Source: Candidatus Sulfopaludibacter sp. SbA3 (lineage in GTDB: Bacteria > Acidobacteriota > Terriglobia > Bryobacterales > Bryobacteraceae). From it: a stretch of 56,636 nt of DNA. The notes under the pieces are model-generated. The model ran no database searches and was not told the origin of the DNA. It was given only the letters and a program-made list of their open reading frames with translations. Below are positions 1-8,793 of the stretch, piece by piece. How positions within the stretch are numbered: the first letter of the stretch is position 1; the number at the start of each line of letters is the position of its first letter. The translations under genes were made by a program, and so were the position numbers. The stretch is taken from NCBI GenBank assembly GCA_945893365.1, contig CAMDED010000033.1, positions 1 through 56,636 of the forward strand. The letters are read 5' to 3'.

Positions 1-2
1 AC

Positions 3-620
3 GGTTTCTTCGACGTGCTCGACCGCGTGAGCGGGGAATTGCTTCTGGCGAAGCCTTTTGTGGAAAAGATGAACTGGGCGACGGGGATCGGGCCGGACGG
101 ACGGCCTCAACTTCTCGAAGGCGCGATTCCAACCGCCGCTGGAGTGAAGGCCTGCCCGGCGGTCGAGGGTGCGACGAACTGGATGTCCACGGCATACAAT
201 CCCGCGACCGGGTTGTTTTATGTGATGGCGCTCGAAAAGTGCAACATCTACGTAAAGCAGGCGGAGACCTGGCAGCAGGGCAAGTCGTTCTACGGCGGAA
301 CCACGCGGCGTGTGCCGGGCGAACAGGGAAAGAAATATCTGCGGGCGCTCGATCCGGGAACCGGCAAGACCGTATGGGAGTTGCCGCAGGAGGGCCGCGC
401 GCAGAGTTGGGGAGGCGTGCTCTCGACCGCTGGCGGGGTGGTGTTCTTCGGACACGACGATGGAAGCTTCGCCGCCGCCGACGCCCGCACGGGTAAACAA
501 CTCTGGAGCTTCCCGACAAACCACACATGGAAAGCTTCGCCGATGACCTACATGGTGGAGGGAAAACAATACGTGGCGGTGGCCGCGGCCGGAAGCGTGG
601 TCGCGTTCGGACTGCCGTGA
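3..620 (+). CDS. PQQ-dependent (quinoprotein) dehydrogenase, C-terminal part
   Basis: This is the 3' end of a gene that begins before the window; the reading frame is open from base 3 (GFFDVLDR...). About 205 residues remain. They show the tryptophan-docking blade pattern of PQQ beta-propeller dehydrogenases: NWMSTAYNPATGLFYV near the start, then repeated TGK.W blades (DPGTGKTVWELP, DARTGKQLWSFPT) and a closing blade ending VAVAAAGSVVAFGLP. The family oxidises alcohols or sugars in the periplasm and passes electrons to cytochrome c or quinone. The substrate cannot be told from this fragment. The next gene is convergent, 8 bases away. Confidence 0.85.
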   Translation, partial: GFFDVLDRVSGELLLAKPFVEKMNWATGIGPDGRPQLLEGAIPTAAGVKACPAVEGATNWMSTAYNPATGLFYVMALEKCNIYVKQAETWQQGKSFYGGTTRRVPGEQGKKYLRALDPGTGKTVWELPQEGRAQSWGGVLSTAGGVVFFGHDDGSFAAADARTGKQLWSFPTNHTWKASPMTYMVEGKQYVAVAAAGSVVAFGLP

Positions 621-628
621 CCGCCGAT

Positions 629-1345
629 CTAGAAGCTGCGCACGCCCAGCGCCACGATGTCGTCTACTTTCATCGATTCCTTGACCACAAACGGCTCGCC
701 GTACCTGACGCCGATCAGATTGCCGTAGAACCGGGCCACGGCTGCGAGGCGCTCGCGAATTTCGGTTTCGTTGGGAAACAGGCCGATGCCTTCACTGCCT
801 TCCGCGCCGCCGTACTGCGAACGGTAGCTTAGCAAGGCGGTCATGCGGCGCTCGAATTGAGCCGAAATATCGACGACGAACGACGGCGTCACGTTGGCAT
901 AGAGCGAAGCATAGAGAATCTTGAACGGGCGGTGCGGCTCGGAGTATTCGTCGAGCTTTTTCAAGCCCGCGAGAAAGCAGGCTTCGTAGCCCAGCTCGCT
1001 TGCGCGGTAGTGGTCCGGGTGCCTTCCCTGCCAGTACGGCAGAATCACGACGCGCGGCTTCAGCTCGCGAATCCGCACCGCTAGCGTCATGCGGGCGCTG
1101 ATGTCGTTTTGCAGACGCGCGTCGGGAAAATGCTGGTTGTCGCGCCATTCGAGCAACATGACGCGGCCGGCTTCAGCCGATTCCACAACCCGCAGCTCCG
1201 GCGTGCCGCGCGTGCCCATGTCGCCGGCCGTCAGGTCGAGCACGCCCGTCCGGTATCCGGCTTCGGCCATTTTGATCAGCGTTCCCCCGCAGGTTTGTTC
1301 CACGTCGTCGGGGTGGGCGGCAATTGCCAGCACGTCGAGAGTCAT
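629..1345 (-). CDS. bshB1: PIG-L/LmbE-family deacetylase, BshB1-like (bacillithiol pathway)
   Basis: This is a 238-residue zinc-dependent N-acetyl sugar deacetylase. The metal-binding AHPDDVE motif lies at residues 10-16 and the second ligand motif RHPDH at 108-112. The N-terminal MTLDVLAIAAHPDD and the LDLTAGDMGTRGTPE segment are typical of BshB1. That enzyme removes the acetyl group from GlcNAc-malate to give GlcN-malate during bacillithiol synthesis in the cytoplasm. The segment around residues 60-80 diverges from the usual BshB1 sequence. It is the last gene of a minus-strand operon, starting 7 bases after a glutaredoxin-like gene, which suits a thiol-redox role. bshA and bshC are not in the window, so the substrate is inferred; mycothiol-type or other PIG-L substrates remain possible. 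Confidence 0.85.
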   Translation of the reverse strand: MTLDVLAIAAHPDDVEQTCGGTLIKMAEAGYRTGVLDLTAGDMGTRGTPELRVVESAEAGRVMLLEWRDNQHFPDARLQNDISARMTLAVRIRELKPRVVILPYWQGRHPDHYRASELGYEACFLAGLKKLDEYSEPHRPFKILYASLYANVTPSFVVDISAQFERRMTALLSYRSQYGGAEGSEGIGLFPNETEIRERLAAVARFYGNLIGVRYGEPFVVKESMKVDDIVALGVRSF

Positions 1346-1352
1346 AGATTCT

Positions 1353-1598
1353 TCAGGCGAGCTCTTTCAGGAAATCCGCGATTCGCACTTCGTATTGAAA
1401 CAGCTTGCGCCCGTTGACGGCGACCACCGGCACTTCTTCGTTGTATTCGGCGCGCAATGCCAGGTCGAGATCGATATCCACTTCTTCGAGGTCGAACGGC
1501 TTGCGCGTCCGCGCGAGCAGCAGCACCCGTTTCGCTTCCTCGCAAAGGCAGCATCCCTTCCGCGTGTACAAGGTAACGTTGGGTAGATTGGACGTCAT
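1353..1598 (-). CDS. Glutaredoxin-like (thioredoxin-fold) protein
   Basis: This is an 81-residue protein with a beta-alpha-beta thioredoxin fold. It has a KGCCLC redox motif (Cys16, Cys17, Cys19) directly after the first strand and a conserved cis-Pro segment EEVPVVAVNG near residues 54-63. It belongs to the DUF836/glutaredoxin-like group of small disulfide reductases. The frame is open upstream into the rhomboid gene, but the ATG at 1598 overlaps the rhomboid stop as ATGA, and that decides the start. It sits between rhomboid and bshB1-like genes in one operon, suggesting a low-molecular-weight thiol redox role; this is inference. Confidence 0.8.
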   Translation of the reverse strand: MTSNLPNVTLYTRKGCCLCEEAKRVLLLARTRKPFDLEEVDIDLDLALRAEYNEEVPVVAVNGRKLFQYEVRIADFLKELA

Positions 1599-2266
1599 CG
1601 CCAGCTCACGCCGCGGCGGTCGCGCAGGGGATGCGGCCTCAACGCCAGGATAAGAAGCGCGCCCGCGATGAATCCTCCGACATGGGCGAACCACGCCGTG
1701 CCGCCCCCGGGCGACAGGTGCGACTGCGCGATCGATCCCCATCCGCCGAAGAGCTGAATGGCAAACCAATAGAGCAACATCAGGTACGCCGGAACCTCGA
1801 TGGTTGTGAAAAATACAAAAATCGGGATCAAGGTCGTGATACTCGCGCGCGGGAACTTGACCATGTACGCCCCCATGACGCCGGCGATCGCGCCGCTCGC
1901 TCCCACCATTGGGGCGCGCGAAAGAGGATTGAGATACACGTGCGTCAGCGCGGCCGCTACCCCGCACGCGAGGAAGAACAGCAGGTATTTTCCGCGCCCC
2001 AGCACAGCCTCGATGTTGTCTCCAAACACCCACAGGAACCACATGTTGCCGATAAGATGCATCCAGCCGCCGTGCAGGAACATCGACGTCACAACGGAGA
2101 AGAGCGCGAGCCTGTCGGGAGTCGCGCCGTAGACGGCGATGAAATGGTTCAGCGAAAACGGGTCGAGCGAGACCTCAAAAAGGAACACGGACACGTTGAC
2201 CACGATCAGCGCAATGGTCACGAGCGGCGTGACATAACTGGGCTGCGAGTCGCGGATCGGAATCAT
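1595..2266 (-). CDS. Rhomboid-family intramembrane serine protease
   Basis: This 223-residue protein has about six hydrophobic segments. The nucleophile motif GASG places Ser124. The general-base His195 lies in AHVGGFIAG of the last helix. The HLIGNMWFLWVFGDN segment (His70, Asn74) forms the oxyanion region. The family cleaves transmembrane segments of membrane proteins; the substrate here is unknown. The ATG at 2266 overlaps the stop of the upstream sugar kinase (ATGA), and its own stop overlaps the glutaredoxin-like start, so the genes are translationally coupled. The short soluble tail is arginine-rich. Confidence 0.92.
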   Translation of the reverse strand: MIPIRDSQPSYVTPLVTIALIVVNVSVFLFEVSLDPFSLNHFIAVYGATPDRLALFSVVTSMFLHGGWMHLIGNMWFLWVFGDNIEAVLGRGKYLLFFLACGVAAALTHVYLNPLSRAPMVGASGAIAGVMGAYMVKFPRASITTLIPIFVFFTTIEVPAYLMLLYWFAIQLFGGWGSIAQSHLSPGGGTAWFAHVGGFIAGALLILALRPHPLRDRRGVSWR

Positions 2267-3213
2267 TGGCCGGGTCCCCGCGTCTCAAATTCAGGACGCG
2301 ACCGCCGTTCAGCCCGCGCCATGAGCGCCCGGCCTTCGGCGGCCCCGCGTATACCGCCCCGCGCGCCGATCGACATACAATTCAACGCCGCCATGGCGTT
2401 TGAAAAATCGAGCGCCTCGCGCATCGGCATACCCTCCAGTATGGAATAGCAAAAAGCGCCATGAAAGACGTCGCCCGCGCCGGTGGTGTCGGCGCAATTC
2501 ACCACAAACGCGGGTGAATAGACGAAGCGTCCGTTCTCAAGAGCCAGCGCGCCGTGAGCCCCCAGAGTCATCGCGGCCACGCGCATCTTGTATTCGAACT
2601 GAATCATTTCGAGCGCCCTGAAAGGATCGCTCTCGTTGGTCCATTGAATCGGGAACTCCGAGCTCGCAACAAGGTAATCGACATGCGGCAGGACGCGATC
2701 GAAACCATGATAGATGGTGTCGACATCCACGGTGACGGGAATTCCGGCCTGCCTCGCGATGCGCGCCGCGCGCTCGACGGCGGGGGTGTCGTGTCCGTCG
2801 ATATGCAGCATGCGCGCGCAGGTGATTTGTTCGGGACCGATCTCATCGGGCGATATGCGGAGGCATTCGGGGCGGCGCCAAAGCACCGTCCGCTCCCCGG
2901 TGGCGCGGTCGATGATGATGTAGGCCGACTGATTCGCGCAGCCCTTCCGAAGCTGGACATGGTCGAGATTGATCCCGGAATTGAGCAGGCTTTCCATCTG
3001 GATTCGGCCCCGCTCGTCGTCTCCAACCGTTCCGATGTACTTCGTGCGCAATCCGAGTGCGGCGCAGGTCACCATGGCGCTTGCGACCTGCCCTCCCGGG
3101 CTGAGGATCTCCTCGTCGTAGGGTACTTTGCCTGCGTATGCGGGGAAATGCGAAACCAGGAGAAGAGTGTCCGTGGCGTTGAGGCCAACACCCACGATGT
3201 CGAATTCGGGCAT
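2263..3213 (-). CDS. PfkB/ribokinase-family carbohydrate kinase
   Basis: This 316-residue sugar kinase has the two PfkB signatures. The N-terminal substrate lid contains LSPGGQVASAMVTCAALG, and the C-terminal ATP/anion-hole motif ADTTGAGDVFHGAF holds the catalytic Asp. The frame extends 24 codons upstream, but the start was placed at ATG 3213 because family members begin with the FDIVGVGLNATDTLL strand. Substrates in this family include ribose, fructose phosphates, ketodeoxygluconate and nucleosides; the sequence alone does not decide. It is the first gene of a four-gene minus-strand operon. Confidence 0.88.
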   Translation of the reverse strand: MPEFDIVGVGLNATDTLLLVSHFPAYAGKVPYDEEILSPGGQVASAMVTCAALGLRTKYIGTVGDDERGRIQMESLLNSGINLDHVQLRKGCANQSAYIIIDRATGERTVLWRRPECLRISPDEIGPEQITCARMLHIDGHDTPAVERAARIARQAGIPVTVDVDTIYHGFDRVLPHVDYLVASSEFPIQWTNESDPFRALEMIQFEYKMRVAAMTLGAHGALALENGRFVYSPAFVVNCADTTGAGDVFHGAFCYSILEGMPMREALDFSNAMAALNCMSIGARGGIRGAAEGRALMARAERRSRPEFETRGPGQ

Positions 3214-3399
3214 GAGATTCCATTCTATCCGCCAGCGAGCGTCAGGGGCGGAAATCTCATCGCGCGGACGGCCGGGAAGGCCCATCCCGTGAAACAGGGT
3301 GTGATTTTAGCCTGTCGAGGCTATTTCACGCTTTTGCGATTCGCCTCATGATGGTTTCAGACAGGCAGAAAAGAAAAAAGGCCGGTCGGGAGAAACGAT

Positions 3400-3603
3400 A
3401 TGAAAACGATTGCTATTGCACTGACCACTCTGGCGCTCGCCGCCGGCACGACGTTCGCGCAGGCCACGCCTGCGACACCGGCAACTCCGGCGACTCCGGC
3501 AGGTTCCGCGAAAGCGAAGCACGTCCGTAAGCATGCCAAGAAGAACAAAAAGGCCAATGCGGCTCCGGCGGCATCGCATGTCGCTCCGGCCGTGAAGAAG
3601 TAG
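3400..3603 (+). CDS. Small secreted Ala/Pro/Lys-rich protein with TPA repeats
   Basis: This is a 67-residue protein. A signal peptide (residues 1-20, ending TTFA) is followed by four ATP/TPA tripeptide repeats and then a strongly basic His/Lys/Ala tail (KHVRKHAKKNKK) ending in KK. A purine-rich GGGAGAAA precedes the ATG by about 5 bases. Composition and layout resemble Asr-type acid-shock proteins and other small basic exported proteins, but no homology is claimed. It is monocistronic and ends just before a strong hairpin terminator, which suggests high expression. Confidence 0.7.
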   Translation: MKTIAIALTTLALAAGTTFAQATPATPATPATPAGSAKAKHVRKHAKKNKKANAAPAASHVAPAVKK

Positions 3604-3621
3604 TTACAAGTTTCATGTGAG

Positions 3622-3666
3622 ACGGGCCGGGACCGCGCTCCAAGGAGCGGGTCCCGGCCCGTTTTG
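3622..3666 (+). terminator. Rho-independent terminator
   Basis: A 13-bp stem, acgggccgggacc at 3622-3634 pairing with 3650-3662, is extended inward by GCTCC/GGAGC and followed by a short T-rich tract (TTTTGCTTT). It terminates the small secreted-protein gene at 3400-3603. Confidence 0.85.
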
Positions 3667-3688
3667 CTTTCCGCGCTATCCTCCTTTC

Positions 3689-3943
3689 ATGAAACGGATA
3701 CGCAAAACCGGCCGCTCGCTTGTCCTGACGGTGAAGGGTAAGGCCGAAGTGGTCTCCATGGACGTCAACGCCTATCAGCAAGTGGCGGATCGGGTGGACA
3801 CCGTTGAAGGCATACGTCGAGGCCTCGCTCAGGCGAAAATGGGTCTAGGCCGCTCCGTGGATGACGTTATTGCCGACCTCGAACGGAATGCGTTACCTAT
3901 CGTGTCGTCATCACTCCGAACGCTGAAGATGATCTCCGCCTAA
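3689..3943 (+). CDS. Phd/YefM-type antitoxin of a decayed toxin-antitoxin pair
   Basis: This is an 84-residue protein whose first ~70 residues match the Phd/YefM (prevent-host-death) antitoxin layout. A basic start (MKRIRKTGRSLVLTVKGK) leads into the strand-helix core VVSMDVNAYQQVADRVDTVE, then a C-terminal toxin-binding helix GIRRGLAQAKMGLGRSVDD. The last ~18 residues (after DLERNA) run into sequence that in another frame encodes the start of the toxin, so the C-terminus may be altered. The ATG at 3689 was preferred to the longer frame opening in the terminator. The partner toxin immediately downstream is broken (see 3892-4177), so the antitoxin is probably an orphan. Confidence 0.75.
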   Translation: MKRIRKTGRSLVLTVKGKAEVVSMDVNAYQQVADRVDTVEGIRRGLAQAKMGLGRSVDDVIADLERNALPIVSSSLRTLKMISA

Positions 3944-4177
3944 ATCCGCGATCGAACTCCGGATGCCGCGCGTGCGTGGGTCAAGGCGCCAGGCGGAGAA
4001 TTAGGAGCCTTGCGCGTCACCCGGAGCGCGCTCCACTCGCTCCGGAGAGTATTTCTTTTGAGGAGCGGGAGAGGAAATCGAGGCGCCTACCGAATTCCGT
4101 TCGTCGTGCTCGGTCAACAAGTCTACGTGCTCCACTTCCGGCACGGTTCCATGGCGCCCGTAGAGCCGGGCCCATGA
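3892..4177 (+). pseudogene. ParE/RelE-family toxin, frameshifted remnant
   Basis: Joining three frames gives a recognisable RelE/ParE toxin. The first piece, VTYRVVITPNAEDDLR, is in the frame of base 3892. Next comes RTPDAARAWVKA in a second frame (about 3949-3985), then RRIRSLARHPERAPLAPES back in the first frame (about 3994-4050), and finally RGNRGAYRIPFVVLGQQVYV to the stop at 4177 in the third. The usual helix after the first strand (around AYRFI) is missing. Several indels plus a deletion mean no active toxin can be made. It lies where the toxin of the preceding Phd-type antitoxin should be. The strand and helix order matches intact ParE toxins. Confidence 0.75.
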
Positions 4178-4294
4178 CGGTCCGCCACAAAGACCGCCAG
4201 CCGAATCTCGATCCGCTCATCCCCGGAGAAAATGGCGGAAAGCAAACAATGGTATAACGAGTCAGTGGGCGTTTCAGCCCTAAGCACAAGACAT

Positions 4295-7012
4295 ATGAAC
4301 AACCGTAGGGCAATCCGCTTAGCGATCGCCGTCGTTTGCGCCTGCACTGCCGCGCCTGCCGCACCCGATTCCGAGCATTTCGAGATGCGCATCCGGCCCT
4401 TGCTCGCAAAAAGCTGCTACGGGTGCCACTCGACCGCGCCCATGGGCGGATTAGCGGTCAACTCGCGCGCCGCGCTACTCAAGGGCGGCAATAACGGGCC
4501 GGCGATCATTCCCGGCAAACCTGAGGAAAGTCTCCTCATCAAAGCTGTCCGCCAGCCCGACGACAAGCTGAAAATGCCCATGCAGGCCGAAAGGCTCTCC
4601 GCGCGGGAGATCGAGGATCTTGCCGCGTGGATCAAGGATGGTGCGGCTTGGCCGGACGCGGCTTTGCCCGATGCCTCCGCGGCGACAAAGAAATCGTCCT
4701 ACGTCATTACTCCGGAACAGCGCGCTTTCTGGGCTTTCCGGCCAGCCACGAAGCCGGCTCCGCCGCGCGTGAAGAACGGAGCTTTGGAGAAGTCGGCTAA
4801 GGGGGATATCGACCGTTTCATCCTCGCGAAGCTCGAAGACAAAGGCCTCGCCCCCAACAGGCCCGCGGCGAAACGGGATCTGATCCGCCGCGCGTATATC
4901 GACCTCACCGGACTCCCTCCCACCTTCGACGAAGTGGAGGCCTTTGCTAACGACGCCTCGCCCGGCGCGTACCCGGCGATGGTGGACCGGCTTCTTCAAT
5001 CGGAACACTACGGCGAAAGATGGGGACGCTACTGGCTGGACGTTGCGCGCTATGCGGACGATAAGCTAAACAACGACGTAGAAGATCCATACGCGAATTC
5101 GTTCCGCTATCGCGACTGGGTGATTCGCGCCTTCAACGACGACATGCCATATGACTTGTTCGTCAAAGCGCAGATCGCCGGAGATCAGATTCAGGACGCG
5201 AAGTACAAGGATCTCGCCGTTGGGCTCGGCATGTACGGCATCGGGCCCGAACTCACCGACGATAGCGTCGACGTCACAACGCGAGGCTTTCTCGCGCTGA
5301 CCGGCGCCTGTGCGCAGTGTCACGACCACAAGTTCGACCCCATACCGACGAAGGACTACTACGCGATTTCGGGCGTCTTCACAAGCACGCGCCGCGGCGA
5401 GATGGAACTTGCGCCCGCGGACACCGTGGCGAAGTATAAGGCGCAGGAGAAGAGGGTCAAGGAAGTGGAGGATCGCATCACCGCCTTCCTCCACAATCAG
5501 GCGAGTCAACTGGCGGAGATTCTTGCATCCGAATCGCCGCGGTACATCCGCGCCGCGCGCAAGGTTCTGGGTCCTGTCGCCGATCAGAAGAAGCCGGATC
5601 GTGTGAGAGCGGATTCGAAGCGCATCGCAGCCGAGGACGGGCTCGATGCCGAGACGCTCGATCGCTGGGTCAAGCTCCTGAGCGATCCGAATATGGACAA
5701 CCCTCATCTGAAGGGTTGGCGGGAGGAATCGTTCGACCTCGCTAAATTCCGCGAAACCGCACTCAACGTGCTGAAAGAGCGGAAGGCGGTGGACGACGAG
5801 AATTTCCTTCGCCGCGGCGGTGCGAAGAAGCAGGTCCTTCAGGAATTTGTCGCCGTCGCTCTGCCGCTCGACAAGTTCCAGCTCTGGCGCGATCTTTTCT
5901 TCAGCGATTTCTACGGGAATGAATTCAAGCAGGAAGAAGACGGCATCCTCTACTACGGCCCGAACCGCGGCTACTTGAAATCGGATGGGACGATCGAGCG
6001 CTTCCTCGACGGCCCGTGGAAAGCCCATCTTGCAGCCATGCGGGCCGAATTGCGTGTGGTGCGGAGCGATCTGCCGGCGCGGTATCCCTTCGCGCACATC
6101 ATCAAAGATGCGAAGGTTCACAACGAGCGCATACAGATTGGCGGCCAGAAAGAGAACCTGGGCGAAGAAGCGCCGCGCGCGTTTCTTTCGATCCTGTGCG
6201 ACGGCCCGCCGCGGCCTTTCAAAGACGGCAGTGGGAGGCTGGAACTAGCCGAAGCGATCGCGAATGCGAAGAATCCCCTCACGGCTCGCGTCATGGTCAA
6301 TCGCATCTGGCAGCGCCATTTCGGCGAGGGTTTGGTGCGGACGCTGAGCAACTTCGGGCGCATGGGCGAAAAGCCGAGCCATCCCGAGCTGCTGGATTAT
6401 CTTACGTCGCGATTCGTCGAGAGCGGCTGGTCGATCAAGGCGCTACATCGGGAAATCATGCTCTCTACGACCTATCTGCTGAGCGCGGACATGTCCGACA
6501 GGAATTTTCGTGTCGACCCCGATAACCGCCTCCTGTGGCGGGCGAATCGCAAGCGGATGGACGCCGAAGCGCTGCGCGATTCCCTGCTATTGGTGTCGGG
6601 CGATCTCGATAGATCCGCCGGCGGTCCCCCGCTCAAGATGGAAAATGCGGGTATGCACAAGCGAACCGTCTATGGATTCGTGAGCCGGCGCAAACTGGAT
6701 GGGACACTCTCGCTATTCGACTTCCCAAATCCGAACGCATCGGCTGAACAGCGTCTGGTGACGCTAACGCCGCTGCAGCAGCTCTACTTCCTGAACAGCG
6801 CCTTCGTGAACGATCGGGCACAAGCGCTGGCCGCGAAGCTGGCGGGTGATCCGGAGGCTCGCATCCGCGGCGCGTACAAGACGATTCTGGGACGTCTGCC
6901 GGCCGCCGATGAGCTCAAAACGTCGCTCGAATATATCAAGGCCGGCAAAGAGGATTGGCCGGGCTTCGCCAAAATTCTATTGAGCTCGAATGAGTTTCTG
7001 TTTGTGAATTGA
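4295..7012 (+). CDS. Cytochrome-c-like DUF1549/DUF1553 (PSCyt1-PSD1) exported protein
   Basis: This is a 905-residue exported protein. A signal peptide (MNNRRAIRLAIAVVCACTAA) is followed by a planctomycete-type cytochrome C domain with haem motif CYGCH (Cys41, Cys44, His45). The DUF1549 domain has its signature PNRPAAKRDLIRRAYIDLTG and a second CAQCH motif (Cys339, Cys342, His343). A coiled linker and then the DUF1553 domain (PLTARVMVNRIWQRHFGEG...) follow. This architecture is common in Planctomycetes and Solibacter-type Acidobacteria. It is thought to act in periplasmic polymer degradation or electron transfer, but the activity is not established. The ATG at 4295 was chosen for the signal peptide; an in-frame ATG lies at 4232. 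The DUF1501 gene follows by 34 bases, the usual partner. Confidence 0.9.
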   Translation: MNNRRAIRLAIAVVCACTAAPAAPDSEHFEMRIRPLLAKSCYGCHSTAPMGGLAVNSRAALLKGGNNGPAIIPGKPEESLLIKAVRQPDDKLKMPMQAERLSAREIEDLAAWIKDGAAWPDAALPDASAATKKSSYVITPEQRAFWAFRPATKPAPPRVKNGALEKSAKGDIDRFILAKLEDKGLAPNRPAAKRDLIRRAYIDLTGLPPTFDEVEAFANDASPGAYPAMVDRLLQSEHYGERWGRYWLDVARYADDKLNNDVEDPYANSFRYRDWVIRAFNDDMPYDLFVKAQIAGDQIQDAKYKDLAVGLGMYGIGPELTDDSVDVTTRGFLALTGACAQCHDHKFDPIPTKDYYAISGVFTSTRRGEMELAPADTVAKYKAQEKRVKEVEDRITAFLHNQASQLAEILASESPRYIRAARKVLGPVADQKKPDRVRADSKRIAAEDGLDAETLDRWVKLLSDPNMDNPHLKGWREESFDLAKFRETALNVLKERKAVDDENFLRRGGAKKQVLQEFVAVALPLDKFQLWRDLFFSDFYGNEFKQEEDGILYYGPNRGYLKSDGTIERFLDGPWKAHLAAMRAELRVVRSDLPARYPFAHIIKDAKVHNERIQIGGQKENLGEEAPRAFLSILCDGPPRPFKDGSGRLELAEAIANAKNPLTARVMVNRIWQRHFGEGLVRTLSNFGRMGEKPSHPELLDYLTSRFVESGWSIKALHREIMLSTTYLLSADMSDRNFRVDPDNRLLWRANRKRMDAEALRDSLLLVSGDLDRSAGGPPLKMENAGMHKRTVYGFVSRRKLDGTLSLFDFPNPNASAEQRLVTLTPLQQLYFLNSAFVNDRAQALAAKLAGDPEARIRGAYKTILGRLPAADELKTSLEYIKAGKEDWPGFAKILLSSNEFLFVN

Positions 7013-7046
7013 GATCCGTGAATTTGAAATCCGATGGAGCCGTCGA

Positions 7047-8480
7047 ATGACTAGACGTGAAGCATTACGAGTAGCGGGCGGTGGATTTGGAATGGTGGGG
7101 CTGGCGGGTCTGCTTGCAGATTCAGGCCGCGCCGCCGCTATCGGACCTCTTGAAGCGCACGCTCCGCATTTCCCGGCCCGCGCTAAGAATGTTGTGTTTC
7201 TGTTCCTCAACGGCGGCCCGTCGCAGGTGGACACATTCGATCCGAAGCCCGCGCTCGACAAGTTTCACGGAACGCCGATGCCCGGCGCGGATTCCGCCGC
7301 GAGCAAGGAGAAGGGCAACCTGCTCCGTTCGCCGTTTTCATTCAAGAAGTACGGCCAGAGCGGTATCGAGGTCAGCGAGATTTTCCAGAAGACCGCGGAA
7401 TGCATTGACGACATTTGCGTCGTGCGCTCCATGCACACCGACGTGCCCGCCCACCCGCAGGCAATTCTGCAAATGAACGTCGGCCGCCTGATTCCCGGCT
7501 TCCCGTCCTGGGGCTCGTGGCTCACCTACGGACTTGGAACGGAAAACCGGAATCTGCCGGGATTCATCGCGCTCTGCGCGGGCGTTCCGGACGTGGGCGC
7601 GCAATTGTGGAGCTCGGCGTTCCTGCCGGCCGTGCACCAGGGTACCTACGTACCCTGCGATGAGGACGACCCGGAGAAGATGATTCAGTTCCTGCGGAAC
7701 AGCCAGGTGAGCCGGACCGAGCAGCGGCGGCAACTGGATCTTCTCGCGAAGCTCAATCGGATGGAGATGGACCGCCGCGGGCCGGACGCTCAGCTTGAAG
7801 GCCGCATCCAGTCGATGGAAGTGGCGTACCGGATGCAGAGCGAGGCCCTGGAGGCGTTCGATATTTCGAAGGAGAGCGCCTCGACACGCCAGCGCTACGG
7901 CGTGACGCGCGATCCGAATCAGGCGGAGATGAAGATCAAGTCGGCAACCCGCGACGGCGATTTTGCGCGCGGGTGTCTTGTTGCTCGCAGACTTATCGAG
8001 CGCGGCGTTCGCGTGGTGCAAGTGTACTTCGGAAACGACAAGCCGTGGGACAGCCATCACGACATTCTGGTGCATCGGCGCCTCGGCATGCAGGCGGATC
8101 AGCCGATCGCGGCGCTCCTGAAAGACCTGAAGGCCTCGGGCCTGCTGAAGGACACGCTGGTCGTGATCGGCGGCGAGTTCGGGCGGAGACCGTGGGTGGA
8201 ATCGGGCGGGCGCATCAACGTGCAGAACGGCCGCAACCACAACAACGCCGGATTCACGTATCTGCTGGCGGGCGGCGGCGTGAAGGGCGGCATGACGTAC
8301 GGAGCGACGGACGATTTCGGCTACAAAGCCATCGACAAGCCTGTCCACGTGAACGACCTGCATGCGACCATTCTCCATCTGATGGGCCTCGACCACACGA
8401 AGCTCACTTACCCGTACAGCGGCCGCAATTTCAGGCTGACCGACGTGGCGGGCACCGTCGTGAAGGACATCATTGCTTGA
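7047..8480 (+). CDS. DUF1501-domain exported protein (sulfatase/alkaline-phosphatase fold)
   Basis: This 477-residue protein starts with a Tat signal (TRREALRVAGGGFGMVG) and carries the DUF1501 core. The core includes FLFLNGGPSQVDTFDPKP near residues 51-68, a VVQVYFGNDKPWDSHHDI segment, and [19 protein letters not shown] followed by GRNHNNAGFTYLLAGGG. These are metal-site-like motifs of the alkaline phosphatase superfamily. DUF1501 proteins are almost always encoded next to DUF1549/DUF1553 proteins, as here, and probably work with them in the periplasm. Function is not established experimentally as far as I know. A 3' fragment of a close paralogue lies at 12241-12574. Confidence 0.9.
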   Translation: MTRREALRVAGGGFGMVGLAGLLADSGRAAAIGPLEAHAPHFPARAKNVVFLFLNGGPSQVDTFDPKPALDKFHGTPMPGADSAASKEKGNLLRSPFSFKKYGQSGIEVSEIFQKTAECIDDICVVRSMHTDVPAHPQAILQMNVGRLIPGFPSWGSWLTYGLGTENRNLPGFIALCAGVPDVGAQLWSSAFLPAVHQGTYVPCDEDDPEKMIQFLRNSQVSRTEQRRQLDLLAKLNRMEMDRRGPDAQLEGRIQSMEVAYRMQSEALEAFDISKESASTRQRYGVTRDPNQAEMKIKSATRDGDFARGCLVARRLIERGVRVVQVYFGNDKPWDSHHDILVHRRLGMQADQPIAALLKDLKASGLLKDTLVVIGGEFGRRPWVESGGRINVQNGRNHNNAGFTYLLAGGGVKGGMTYGATDDFGYKAIDKPVHVNDLHATILHLMGLDHTKLTYPYSGRNFRLTDVAGTVVKDIIA

Positions 8481-8793
8481 GTGGAGGGCTTGAGTGTGGG
8501 CGCTCGGTTGAGCGTGGGCCTGAACAGCGCCCGCCGGCTGGTCGCCGGCGAAGCGCGGTGCGGCCCGCGCCATTCCAGCAAGGCCGCTGAATTCGCCCGG
8601 ACTCGCGGAATTCTCACCGCCGATAGAAATTCGACTTGTGCTCGCCGATTCGGTCCACGGAACAAGCGACCGCCCGCTCCGGCGTTTGCCGGATGAATTC
8701 GCGGCGCCGGCAAGCGGGCGTATCGAGCATTGGCGACCGGGAACTACCTTGGATTCGATTGACCGGCGCCCTGCGCGTCCGGCGGCCGCCGCC
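8481..8793. other. Intergenic stretch between convergent genes, no gene seen
   Basis: This is a 313-base gap between two genes that end toward each other. It holds short repeated TTGAG..GTGGG words and a GC hairpin around cgccggctggtcgccggcg. There is no T-tract, convincing ORF or recognised element. Confidence 0.5.

Noticed and set aside
4232-4294. Upstream ATG as start of the DUF1549/DUF1553 protein
   Set aside because: It would put 21 polar residues before a good signal peptide that begins at 4295.
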